Shown piece after piece: positions 24,601 to 33,809 of a stretch of DNA of 64,000 nt. Source of the stretch: Bacteroidaceae bacterium (GTDB lineage Bacteria; Bacteroidota; Bacteroidia; Bacteroidales; Bacteroidaceae); the NCBI GenBank assembly GCA_017631315.1, contig JAGBTN010000003.1, positions 1-64,000 on the forward strand, in the 5' to 3' direction. Position numbers and translations under genes: made by a program. The notes under the pieces were generated by a model that worked only from the letters and a program-made list of their open reading frames with translations, was not told the DNA's origin and ran no database searches. The number at the start of each line of letters is the position of its first letter. The first letter of the stretch is position 1.

Positions 24601-24680
24601 GCAACTTCTCTGCAGAAGTTGGCAAAGTTCTCTGCAGAAGTTGGCAAAGTTCTCTGCAGAAGTTGAGAAACTTCTCTGGA
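24601..24680. repeat. 22-bp-period array with CTGCAG core (locus B2)
   Basis: TTCTC recurs at 24606, 24628, 24650 and 24672, an exact 22-bp period. Each full unit holds CTCTGCAGAAGTT and a GGCAAAG link. The array ends only 4 bp before the -33 box of the addA promoter. Confidence 0.9.
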
Positions 24681-24683
24681 GGG

Positions 24684-24715
24684 TTGTCTTTTCGGGATTC
24701 TTTTACTATCTTTGC
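24684..24715 (+). promoter_or_regulatory. promoter of the addAB-like operon
   Basis: TTG (24684-24686), a 20-bp spacer and TATCTTTGC (24707-24715) match the Bacteroidetes consensus. The start codon is 20 bp downstream. The 22-bp repeat array abuts its upstream edge. Confidence 0.7.
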
Positions 24716-24734
24716 GAGAAAGAACTGCGTTTTC

Positions 24735-27700
24735 ATGGAACAATCTCTCAGCATCTATAAGGCTTCGGCCGGTTCGGGCAAGACATTTACTCTTGCCGTG
24801 GAATACATCATGGGACTTCTGCTCCCCCATGCAGAAAAGGAGTTTGAACACATCCTTGCCGTCACCTTCACCAACAAGGCAACGGCTGAAATGAAAGGGC
24901 GTATTCTGGAAACGCTCTACGGGCTGAAGATGGGTCTGAAAGAGTCGGACGACTACATGGATGCCATTCTCAAACGCTTCGAAGAAGCAGAGATTCCCAT
25001 CACAAAGCAACAAGTCAGAGAACGGGCAGGGCTTGTCCTTACAGCCATCCTGCATGACTACTCCCACTTCCGCGTGGAGACCATCGACTCGTTCTTCCAA
25101 AGCATCCTGCGCAACATGGCACGCGAGCTGGGGCTTGCCGCCAATCTGCAAGTGGAACTCTCGCACGACGAGATAATAAACAGTGCTGTGGACAGCCTCA
25201 TCGAAACTATGGACAGCCAACCGGAAGTGAAGCAATGGGTGGAGAACTATGTGCATGAGCAACTGGACAATGGCGACAAATGGGACATCGTGAAGCCACT
25301 CAAAGGTCTTGCCGGCACAATCTTCGAGGAAGAGTATCAGCAGCGTAGCGAAGAAGAACTGGCACGCATCAGCAACACCAAAGCAGTGAGCGACTTCAAA
25401 CGCAAAATGCAAAACATCAAGAAATGCGCTCAAGAGGACATCGAAAAGGCTGCAGACGAAGTGATGGCACTGATAGACGACTTCGGCATAATCTCCAATG
25501 GCAAAAACGTCTTGAGTTTCCTACTCAAGACAAAAGCCATGGACAAGAAGACACTATGCGACGGTCCTTCTGCCACCATCCGAGGACAAGCCGATGGCAG
25601 TAAAGCACTATACAACAAGGACGGTAAGAGCAAAGAAGCAGACCCTGTTTCCGACGACATACGGAATGCGCTTTCCCGTCTGATTACGCTATGCGAAGAA
25701 CGCAGGAAGGAATACTTCTCCGCCATACTGGCCTTGCAAAAACTCGTATCCCTGAGACTGCTGGAACACATAAACGAAAAGGTAAGAGAGATAGAAGGCG
25801 AAGCCGGACGCTTCACCCTGAGTTCAACCCCAGCCCTGCTCGGCAAGATGGTGGAGGGAAACGATGCGCCATTCATCTTCGAGAAGATAGGCACCTACAT
25901 CAACCATGTGATGATAGACGAGTTTCAAGACACCAGCCGAATGCAATGGGAGAACTTCAAGAAACTCCTCTTCGAGAAACTGGCTTCGGGCGGCAAGGGC
26001 TTGTTGGTGGGCGACATCAAACAAAGCATCTACCGATGGCGAGGCGGCGACTGGAATATACTTCACAAGATAACAGAAGAAAAAGAACTGCGACGCTTCC
26101 ATATCCATCCAATACCTCTGGACACCAACTATCGCAGCCATCAAGTCATCGTCAATTTCAACAACGACTTCTTCCCTCCTGCAGCCCAACTGCTCGACGA
26201 CATCGAGCCGGACGCAGACATCAAACTGAAGGACATCTATGCCGACATAAAACAGATAGCAAAGAAAAATGACAAGAAAGGCTACGTCAGAGTAAAACTT
26301 TACAAGGAAGCAGATAAAGAAACCTATCAGCGAGAGACTATCCTCGACATGGCCGAGCAAATCAAAGCATTGCAAGAAAACGGGCTCAGCCTTGACCAGA
26401 TAGCCATACTTGTCCGGAAAAGAAAAAAGACGGCATCACTTCTGATAGATATGTTCGCCAAATATGCCCCCGACATTCGTCTCGTCAGCGACGAAGCGTT
26501 CCTGCTCGAAGCATCGGTTGGCATACAAATGATTATTGCCGCTCTGCGACTGCTCATCGACAAACAACACACCGATGGCATATCCGAGAAATACCTGATG
26601 CTGCACTACCTCCGCGATGTGCAAAAGAAAGAAGAGACCACCTTGCAGGACATCGCCGCAATGACGGCAAAAGAAGTCCTGCCGGAAGCGTTCGCCGCAC
26701 ATCAGGAAGAACTCCTGCAACTGCCACTCTATCTCCTGGCAGAAAAACTCTGGCACATCTTCTCCCTGACGAACATCTCGGGCGAAGACATCTACATACT
26801 CACCTTCTTCGACGAACTGCAAAACTATCTCCGCTCGGGAAAGACACCCGACATACAGTCCTTCCTCACCTATTGGGACGAGAAACTGCACAGCAGTTCC
26901 ATTCCCGTCTCCTCTGTGGCTGGTGTGCGCATTCTCACCATCCACAAATCAAAAGGTCTTGAGTTCCACACCGTCTTCCTCCCCTTCAGCGATTGGGAAA
27001 TAGAAAAAGACATACAACAAGACGGGCAGCCGGACGTTCTTTGGTGCAGAACGAACGAGGCGCCCTTCAATGAACTTGGCACCCTGCCCATTCCATGTTC
27101 TTCGACGGTTAAGACCACTGTCTTTGCTCCCGACTACGAAGAAGAACACCTGGAACGGCGAGTAGATGCACTCAACACTCTCTATGTCGCCTTCACCCGA
27201 CCAAAAGCAAACCTCTACATCTGGGGCAAAATAAAGGAACTCCAGAAGTGTGAAAGTAACGACAATGCCTCCGAACTCATATACCTTACATTAAGAAACG
27301 ACGAAAACGACACCAACAACGAACACTTCACCTACGAAATTGGAGAGCCACTCGTAGAAACAAAGAAAGAAGAAAAAGAAACAGAAAACCGCCTATGCCT
27401 GAAACACAAGGCAGAAGATGCTGTTGAAGTGGCTGTCGTTGCAAGAAATCCTGTACTCAACTTCATGCAATCCGGGCAAGCGCAAGACTACCTGCAGCAG
27501 TTGAACGAAGGAGACGAGGAAGACACCAGAGCCATCAAACTCTCGCAACGAGAAGTAGGCAAACGCATGCACGAAGTACTCAGCCGCATTGACGATGCCT
27601 GTCAGATAGAAGAAGTGCTCAGCCAAGCCAAAGCGGAAGGACTTATCGGTGAAGGAGAAGACTGGGAAGCCATCACGTCGCGCATTGCGGAAAGTTTCCA

Positions 27701-27989
27701 CAATCCGCTCATCGCATCGTGGTTCCAGTCCGAGAACACCGTATATAACGAATGTGCCATCGCAAGCATCGACAAGGACAAAGACATGCCCTGTGTGCTT
27801 CGCCCGGACAGAGTAGTAATGAACGGCAGCAACATTACCGTCATCGACTATAAGTTCGGACACCCGAACCGTCACTACTACGACCAAGTAAAAGAGTATA
27901 TGAATCTCATGAAGCAGATGCACCCAACACACAATGTGCAAGGCTACATCTGGTACATCATGGGCAAAGGCCCAATAAAGGTAAAATAA
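24735..27989 (+). CDS. addA: UvrD/RecB-type helicase-nuclease, AddA-like
   Basis: I start at the ATG of MEQSLSIYKASAGSGKT (24735), just after a good promoter; the frame extends upstream through repeat DNA that cannot be coding. The 1084-residue protein has helicase motifs in order: GSGKT at the N-terminus, VMIDEFQDTS, GDIKQSIYRWRGGD, LTIHKSKGLEFHTVFLP and LYVAFTRPK. A C-terminal nuclease domain has DRVV and VIDYKFG. These are the features of AddA/RecB proteins, which resect double-strand DNA breaks and degrade linear DNA. The partner AddB-like gene follows 3 bp later. The symbol is by analogy. Confidence 0.85.
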   Translation: MEQSLSIYKASAGSGKTFTLAVEYIMGLLLPHAEKEFEHILAVTFTNKATAEMKGRILETLYGLKMGLKESDDYMDAILKRFEEAEIPITKQQVRERAGLVLTAILHDYSHFRVETIDSFFQSILRNMARELGLAANLQVELSHDEIINSAVDSLIETMDSQPEVKQWVENYVHEQLDNGDKWDIVKPLKGLAGTIFEEEYQQRSEEELARISNTKAVSDFKRKMQNIKKCAQEDIEKAADEVMALIDDFGIISNGKNVLSFLLKTKAMDKKTLCDGPSATIRGQADGSKALYNKDGKSKEADPVSDDIRNALSRLITLCEERRKEYFSAILALQKLVSLRLLEHINEKVREIEGEAGRFTLSSTPALLGKMVEGNDAPFIFEKIGTYINHVMIDEFQDTSRMQWENFKKLLFEKLASGGKGLLVGDIKQSIYRWRGGDWNILHKITEEKELRRFHIHPIPLDTNYRSHQVIVNFNNDFFPPAAQLLDDIEPDADIKLKDIYADIKQIAKKNDKKGYVRVKLYKEADKETYQRETILDMAEQIKALQENGLSLDQIAILVRKRKKTASLLIDMFAKYAPDIRLVSDEAFLLEASVGIQMIIAALRLLIDKQHTDGISEKYLMLHYLRDVQKKEETTLQDIAAMTAKEVLPEAFAAHQEELLQLPLYLLAEKLWHIFSLTNISGEDIYILTFFDELQNYLRSGKTPDIQSFLTYWDEKLHSSSIPVSSVAGVRILTIHKSKGLEFHTVFLPFSDWEIEKDIQQDGQPDVLWCRTNEAPFNELGTLPIPCSSTVKTTVFAPDYEEEHLERRVDALNTLYVAFTRPKANLYIWGKIKELQKCESNDNASELIYLTLRNDENDTNNEHFTYEIGEPLVETKKEEKETENRLCLKHKAEDAVEVAVVARNPVLNFMQSGQAQDYLQQLNEGDEEDTRAIKLSQREVGKRMHEVLSRIDDACQIEEVLSQAKAEGLIGEGEDWEAITSRIAESFHNPLIASWFQSENTVYNECAIASIDKDKDMPCVLRPDRVVMNGSNITVIDYKFGHPNRHYYDQVKEYMNLMKQMHPTHNVQGYIWYIMGKGPIKVK

Positions 27990-27992
27990 CGA

Positions 27993-30878
27993 ATGAAGAG
28001 TTTCCTCCACCTCATAGCAGCCGATATGCTGGCGCATTTCTCAAACGATATGCGCGACGTTACAGTTGTCTTTCCCGGCAAACGAGCCGGCATGTTCCTC
28101 AATCGCAAACTTGCTCAGCAGAGTGAGAAGCCGGTTTGGGCTCCACACTACTGCATGATGAGCGACCTCTTTCAAAGCCTTACACACATCCGGATTGCTG
28201 ACCCACTGGAGTGCATCTGCCAGTTGTATGGTGTCATGAGAGAAGTGCTTGGAGAAGATTACACCGAAACGCTCGACGATTTCTGGAGTTGGGGCGAAGT
28301 GCTGATGGCAGACTTCAACGACATCGACATGCATATGGCAAACGCACAAGCCATCTTCACCAACATTGCCGACCAAGAACGTTTGAAGAACCTCGACTAT
28401 CTTGATGACCATCAACGCGAGACTCTTAAACGATTCTTCGGACGCTTCTCGCTGGACGGCAGTACAAGGCTTCAGGAAAAGTTCCTGCAAACATGGAGCC
28501 ACATGTATGAGATATACACGAAACTCCACGAACGTCTTTTCGCAGAAGGCAAGCTTTGGGAGGGCGCACTCTACCGTCATGTCTGCGAACAGATGCAGAG
28601 CGATGAAAGTCTTGTCCGTAAACTTCTGGACGGAAAGCGTGCCATTGTCTTTGCCGGCTTCAACGTCTTGAACGACGTGGAGCACTCCATGATGAGCCTT
28701 ATCCAACGTGAAGGCAAAGCACGCTTCTATTGGGACTACGACATCTACTACTGCGACCCGAAGTCAAACCACGAAGCCGGTTACTTCATGAAGCAGAACC
28801 TTCGCGACTTCCCCTGTGCGATAACAGAAACCGAGCTTTTCGACAACTTCCGTCACCTCGAGGATGTGACCTTCATCAGCTGCACCACCGACAATGCTGC
28901 TGCACGATATACCAGCACATGGGGGGGCGATGCCATCGTGCTTTGCAACGAGGCATTGATGTTGCCTGTGCTACACTCCTTGCCGGATTCGACGAAAGAG
29001 GTGAACGTCACTATGGGTTTCCCCGTCAGCGACACTCCTGTTTACAGCATCGTAATGGCTTTACTGAAACTGCAGATTGAAGGCTACGATACTCGGCAAG
29101 GCCGTTTCCGTTACCCCATTGTGCAGGCCATTCGCCGTCAGCCGCTCTTCCACCTCATAAACGAAGATGATTGTTTTGTATATCATGGCGATAATACTAC
29201 CCATCTTCTCGACTATCTGCTCAGACTCTTGCGGCAGATTGCCTTGCACTATGCTCAAATAGAGGAGCCTAACATCTTCGAGCAACTTTACGGCGAGACG
29301 CTTTTCCGCACAGACCGCATGCTCTGCCTGCTGCGCAGCCTCATCGAGAACGAAGACAGACCGCTCGACATCTTGCCTGCCACCCTTCGCCGTCTGTTGC
29401 GACAGATGATGATGAGCACAAAGATTCCCTTCCACAGCGAACCGGACAGAGGGTTGCAACTGATGGGAATGCTGGAGACGCGACAACTGGACTTTGAGCA
29501 TCTTTTGTTACTTTCTGTTGAGGAAGGCAACTTGCCACGCAATTCTTACGCCAACTCGCTAATCCCTGAAAGTCTTCGCGATGCGTTTGGGCTCACAACT
29601 CAGCGACACCGTATTGCCGTTTATGCTTATTATTTCTATCGTCTTGCACAAAGGTGTAAGCACCTGACTTGTGTTTACAACGAGAGATGCGCCGAGGGTG
29701 TTCAGCACGAAATGTCGCGTTTCCTGCGACAGATGCTTGCCGAGACGGACATTCCCATTCGGACACTTTGGTTGCGCAGCGAACCTGAAGCGAAGACTTC
29801 GCCTACTCTTGAGATAAAGAAGACGAAGGAAGTGATGGACTTTCTGCTCCGCCGTTACGACCAGAACATGCCCGACGGCGAACACATCATGCTCAGTCCG
29901 TCGGCCATCAACACTTATATTTCCTGCCCCATGCAGTTCTATTTGGACAAGGTGCTGCGCATCCGCCAGGAAGACAATCCGGAAGAAGGGCTTGCCAACA
30001 ACACCATTGGCACCATCTTCCACGACTCTGCCGAACTCTTCTACGATTGGTTGCAAAAGGAGTTCAGCACGGACACCATCACTGCCGACATGCTTTGCAA
30101 GAAAATAGAACAGGATTTTGTTGTCAGGGATGTGATTAAGCGCCAACTCCAACTCATACTGCATGTTGCTTTCGACGTTTCGTGGTTCAATCCGTTTGAC
30201 GGATACGACCGCATGCCCGAACTGCTGCGCCGACTTCCGAAGGCAAAGAAGATTGCTGCCACCAATGAATACCGGGGGACAGTACTCATTGCCCACGGCG
30301 TTCTGAAGCGCTATCTTCTTGAACTCATCCGTTACGATGCCAGCCATGCGCCTTTCCGCATTATCGGCTCGGAGGTTGAGAGACACCTGGAGATTGAGAT
30401 TCCAAGTCCTTCGGGAAGCGAAGAGAACATCAAAATCAAGGTCGGCGGCCGTGTTGACCGCATCGATGAGATGGGTGGCAGACGGCGAATCGTCGACTAC
30501 AAGACGGGCACGTTCAAACCGGAAGAAAGTGTAACGATGAAGAAAGTCATGAGTTCCAACGAATCAATCGCAGGTTACTATCGTCAACTCTTCATCTATT
30601 CTTTGGCCGAAGCCCAGAAGAAGGAGACCACAATGCCCATCCAGCCCATACTCTTCTACCCCAGCCAGGCGGCAGACCGCAAGTATGAACCATCGCTAAA
30701 CATAGCGAAAAAAGACATCGACGACTTTGCCACACAACATGGCGAAGAGTTTCGCGAAGGCCTGCAGAGCATCATTGCCGACATTTTCGACCCCGAAAAA
30801 CCCTTTATATGCAATGGAAACGAGAATTCCTGCAAGTACTGCAAACTCAGCATGATATGCGGCAAGAAAAACTACTGA
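27993..30878 (+). CDS. addB: PD-(D/E)XK nuclease subunit, AddB-like
   Basis: This 961-residue protein is the partner of the upstream helicase, with 3 bp between stop and start. Its C-terminal part shows a RecB-like nuclease: CPMQFYLDKVLRI (Cys near residue 645), GTIFHDSAELF, GGRVDRIDE and IVDYKTG. It ends with CKYCKLSMIC (Cys947, Cys950, Cys956). The four Cys match the 4Fe-4S staple of AddB nucleases. The N-terminal part is an inactivated helicase-like region without a clear Walker A loop (VFPGKRAGMFLNRKL). It acts with the AddA-like protein in recombinational repair. The operon ends before a repeat array and a terminator. Confidence 0.8.
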   Translation: MKSFLHLIAADMLAHFSNDMRDVTVVFPGKRAGMFLNRKLAQQSEKPVWAPHYCMMSDLFQSLTHIRIADPLECICQLYGVMREVLGEDYTETLDDFWSWGEVLMADFNDIDMHMANAQAIFTNIADQERLKNLDYLDDHQRETLKRFFGRFSLDGSTRLQEKFLQTWSHMYEIYTKLHERLFAEGKLWEGALYRHVCEQMQSDESLVRKLLDGKRAIVFAGFNVLNDVEHSMMSLIQREGKARFYWDYDIYYCDPKSNHEAGYFMKQNLRDFPCAITETELFDNFRHLEDVTFISCTTDNAAARYTSTWGGDAIVLCNEALMLPVLHSLPDSTKEVNVTMGFPVSDTPVYSIVMALLKLQIEGYDTRQGRFRYPIVQAIRRQPLFHLINEDDCFVYHGDNTTHLLDYLLRLLRQIALHYAQIEEPNIFEQLYGETLFRTDRMLCLLRSLIENEDRPLDILPATLRRLLRQMMMSTKIPFHSEPDRGLQLMGMLETRQLDFEHLLLLSVEEGNLPRNSYANSLIPESLRDAFGLTTQRHRIAVYAYYFYRLAQRCKHLTCVYNERCAEGVQHEMSRFLRQMLAETDIPIRTLWLRSEPEAKTSPTLEIKKTKEVMDFLLRRYDQNMPDGEHIMLSPSAINTYISCPMQFYLDKVLRIRQEDNPEEGLANNTIGTIFHDSAELFYDWLQKEFSTDTITADMLCKKIEQDFVVRDVIKRQLQLILHVAFDVSWFNPFDGYDRMPELLRRLPKAKKIAATNEYRGTVLIAHGVLKRYLLELIRYDASHAPFRIIGSEVERHLEIEIPSPSGSEENIKIKVGGRVDRIDEMGGRRRIVDYKTGTFKPEESVTMKKVMSSNESIAGYYRQLFIYSLAEAQKKETTMPIQPILFYPSQAADRKYEPSLNIAKKDIDDFATQHGEEFREGLQSIIADIFDPEKPFICNGNENSCKYCKLSMICGKKNY

Positions 30879-30919
30879 TAACTGATAAAACAGAACAGGC
30901 GAAGGCTGTTGAAAATAAA

Positions 30920-31000
30920 GGTTAACCTTTTCGGGCAGAATGGTTAACCTTTCCTGCAATAATGCTTAACCTATTTAGGCAAAATGGTTAACCTTTTCCG
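30920..31000. repeat. 22-bp-period palindrome array (locus A2)
   Basis: Units start at 30920, 30942, 30964 and 30986, each exactly 22 bp apart, opening with GGTTAACC (GCTTAACC in the third). It lies downstream of addB and before a terminator. Confidence 0.9.
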
Positions 31001-31037
31001 GGAACAAGGCTCACAGTACTTGTTCCCTCTACTTTTT
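31001..31037 (+). terminator. terminator of the addAB-like operon
   Basis: GGGAACAAG and CTTGTTCCC form a 9-bp stem, followed by TCTACTTTTTT. Confidence 0.75.
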
Positions 31038-31049
31038 TAACCAAAAAGG

Positions 31050-31080
31050 TTGCCGTTGTTGTATTTATTTGTAACTTTGC
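31050..31080 (+). promoter_or_regulatory. promoter of the GH127 gene
   Basis: TTG at 31050-31052, 19 bp, then TAACTTTGC at 31072-31080; the ATG is 26 bp downstream. Confidence 0.7.
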
Positions 31081-31106
31081 AAACAAAAGAACATTAACAG
31101 AACACT

Positions 31107-33764
31107 ATGAAAAGAGCATACCTCATTGCCTCGGCACTCAGCATTTGCCTTTGCTGTAACGCACAATTTGCCTTCCAGGAAGGCCTCATCGGAGATATCA
31201 CACCAAAAGGCTGGCTGCTGGAATTTCTGCAACGACAGAAGACCGGACTCACCGGGCATCCCGAAGCACTCTCCTACCCCTACAACACCTGTCTGTGGGC
31301 AGGCGAGATACCACGCAACGGCAATTACGGAGAAGACTGGTGGCGCTACGAACAAACAGCCTACTATACCGACGGACTGCTCCGACTCGGATACCTCCTC
31401 GACGACGAAGAACTTATCGCCAAAGGCGAACAGGGCATCAAGTACACACTGGCACATCCGCAGTCGAACGGTCGCCTCGGTTCGTCCGTCATCAGCAGCC
31501 TCTGGCCACAAGCCGTCTTCTGGCGTGCCATGAAAGCCTACTCCGACGTACACAACAACCCGGCATCCCTCAAAGCAGCACTGCGCAGAAACTACAACTC
31601 CATGAACAATACCAACCTCACCGTCGGGCGTCGGCACATCCTCAACCTCGAAGGATTGCTATGGCTCTACGGTGAGACCGGCACAACAAGCCTGCTGACA
31701 AAAGCAGAAACAGCATACAAAACCGGCGGATTCGAATTCGATGCCACCGATGCCGGCAGCGACGAATACATCTATCTGCACGGCGTCACCTACAGCGAAA
31801 TGCTCAAAGTGCCCATGCTGCTCTACGCCTATACAGGCAACGAAGAATACCTGCGCATCGCAATGAACGCTGAACGCAAACTGGAACGCGACCACCTATT
31901 GCCCGACGGCGTACCCAGCAGCGCAGAATACACACTGGGACAAGACATCGACATCGCACACGAAACCTGCGACATCACAGACTACACATGGTCGCTCGGC
32001 TACTTCCTCACCGTCACAGGCGAAGCAGAATGGGCCGACCGCATAGAGCGCGCCATCTTCAACGCCGCACCCGGAGCCGTCACAGCCAACTTCGATGCCG
32101 TACAATACTTCTCCTCCGTCAACCAAATCGTCTGCACAGGCAACTCCGACAACAACACCTTCAAACGCGGTTCCACATGGATGGCATACCGACCAACACA
32201 CGAAACCGAATGTTGCGCCGGCAACATGCACCGCATGATGCCCAACTTCGCCTCACGACTCTGGATGCGAGGCGAGAACGAAGCCATCGTCGCAGCCATG
32301 TACGCACCCAGCGAAATCAGTTTCACCGTCGATGGCAGCGAGTGCAAAATTACAGAAGAAACCTATTACCCCTTCAGCGGCGACATCACCTTCCGCTTCA
32401 CCACACAAGAAACAAAGCACTTCCCCTTCGTCTTCCGCATACCAGGATGGTGTAAGAACTATAGCGTCACAGTCAACGGACAGCCCGTCTCTATCAAAAA
32501 AGGAAACAAAGGATATGCCACACTGAAGCGCGACTGGAGTAACGGCGACGAAGTCCGTCTCTCTCTCGTCATGACGCCAACCATCGTAGAAGCCGCAAAC
32601 AATCAGGGAAAATACGTAGAGTGCGGTCCTCTGCTCATGGCATATCCCATTCCCGCATCCGTCACCGAAGACACAAACACCTATAGCAACATGAACGGCA
32701 AAAAGCCAGGAGACGGCTTCAAGTGCTGGAGCATGACACCCAACGGCCCGTTCAACTATGCCATCTACACAGATGCAAAGACACTGACACTCAACGTTGA
32801 CGAAAAGAAACTCAAAACGGCTTATCCGTTCGACCTCAACGGAACACCACTCAGCGTAAGTGTCCCCGTCCATCCCATCACCTGGACATTAGAGAAGAAC
32901 CGCTACAATCCCGTACTTCCAGCATCAGAATATCTCGTGCTTTCCGGAGCGAAGAAAAATATCGACCTTGTGCCTTACGGCGCAGCAAAACTCCGTTTAA
33001 CCGTCTTCCCCGATGCACTTCGCAAGGAAAAGAAGACCCTGACAGACTCACTGCTCGTCAATCCCGACTTCGAACTTACATCTGCCACTGAAATCAATCA
33101 TGGCGGCATCGAAAAGAAGACCTATAAACCCTACGGATGGAGCACCAACGGAACACTGAACGGCAGCAGCTATGGCATCAATCACGATGCAGTGAACCAC
33201 TACGGCGAAAACGTTTGCTGGTTCAACACACACCCCTTCCCAAAAGACTTCCAGCTCTATCAGACTATTCCTGCCACGAAACTCACACCGGGTAAATACC
33301 GCATAACCTGTCTGCTCTGGTGTCAAACAGGACAGTTTGGCACGTGTGGACTTTTTGCCAACAATCATGTGCAGTACTTCGGCAGCGAAAGTGATTACGG
33401 AGACAACTTGCCCGACGGTGTGACAGCAACCTTTGCAGGACATAAGGGCACAAGCGGTTCGCCATTCCGTCTGGAGGAAATGGAAGTGATTGTTGAAGTT
33501 AAAGCAGGAGAGAGCCTCCGACTCGGCATTAGCACCAGCGGGCTTAAACCCAACGGTTCAATGGCCGGCTCGAACGAACTGACCGGTTGGTTTAAGGTGG
33601 ACCACTTCCGTATTGAACGTGTAAACGAGAATGACGAAGACGGAATAGTCTCTATATCTGCAAAGGACGTTAAGGAAGGTACCTACAATCTTGCCGGACA
33701 GAGAGTTTCCGACAAAGCGCCTCAAGGCATATACATACAAAACGGAAAGAAGATACTTCGCTAA
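31107..33764 (+). CDS. GH127 beta-L-arabinofuranosidase-type enzyme
   Basis: The 885-residue protein has an N-terminal signal peptide ending CNAQ and a large (alpha/alpha)6-barrel of the DUF1680/GH127 family. The zinc site characteristic of the family is visible: AHETCDIT (Glu and Cys near residues 286-288) and HETECCAGN (Cys near 369-370, one of which is the nucleophile in studied members). The family hydrolyses beta-L-arabinofuranosides from plant glycans. Residues about 650-830 form an additional carbohydrate-binding-like domain. The end YNLAGQRVS, then GIYIQNGKKILR, is the short C-terminal secretion tail. It has its own promoter and no neighbouring SusC/D genes, so the glycan is not given by context. 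Confidence 0.85.
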   Translation: MKRAYLIASALSICLCCNAQFAFQEGLIGDITPKGWLLEFLQRQKTGLTGHPEALSYPYNTCLWAGEIPRNGNYGEDWWRYEQTAYYTDGLLRLGYLLDDEELIAKGEQGIKYTLAHPQSNGRLGSSVISSLWPQAVFWRAMKAYSDVHNNPASLKAALRRNYNSMNNTNLTVGRRHILNLEGLLWLYGETGTTSLLTKAETAYKTGGFEFDATDAGSDEYIYLHGVTYSEMLKVPMLLYAYTGNEEYLRIAMNAERKLERDHLLPDGVPSSAEYTLGQDIDIAHETCDITDYTWSLGYFLTVTGEAEWADRIERAIFNAAPGAVTANFDAVQYFSSVNQIVCTGNSDNNTFKRGSTWMAYRPTHETECCAGNMHRMMPNFASRLWMRGENEAIVAAMYAPSEISFTVDGSECKITEETYYPFSGDITFRFTTQETKHFPFVFRIPGWCKNYSVTVNGQPVSIKKGNKGYATLKRDWSNGDEVRLSLVMTPTIVEAANNQGKYVECGPLLMAYPIPASVTEDTNTYSNMNGKKPGDGFKCWSMTPNGPFNYAIYTDAKTLTLNVDEKKLKTAYPFDLNGTPLSVSVPVHPITWTLEKNRYNPVLPASEYLVLSGAKKNIDLVPYGAAKLRLTVFPDALRKEKKTLTDSLLVNPDFELTSATEINHGGIEKKTYKPYGWSTNGTLNGSSYGINHDAVNHYGENVCWFNTHPFPKDFQLYQTIPATKLTPGKYRITCLLWCQTGQFGTCGLFANNHVQYFGSESDYGDNLPDGVTATFAGHKGTSGSPFRLEEMEVIVEVKAGESLRLGISTSGLKPNGSMAGSNELTGWFKVDHFRIERVNENDEDGIVSISAKDVKEGTYNLAGQRVSDKAPQGIYIQNGKKILR

Positions 33765-33781
33765 TCGAAGTATCTTCTTTC
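33745..33781. terminator. bidirectional terminator
   Basis: GAAAGAAGATACTTCG pairs perfectly with CGAAGTATCTTCTTTC around the GH127 stop codon. It lies between the convergent GH127 and DUF3472 genes. Confidence 0.9.
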
Positions 33782-33809
33782 TGCCTTGATTGATATTTGT
33801 TTCTTATTC

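Noticed and set aside
24531-24734. Upstream extension of the AddA-like frame
   Set aside because: It runs through a 22-bp repeat array and a promoter; the helicase motif starts right after the internal ATG.
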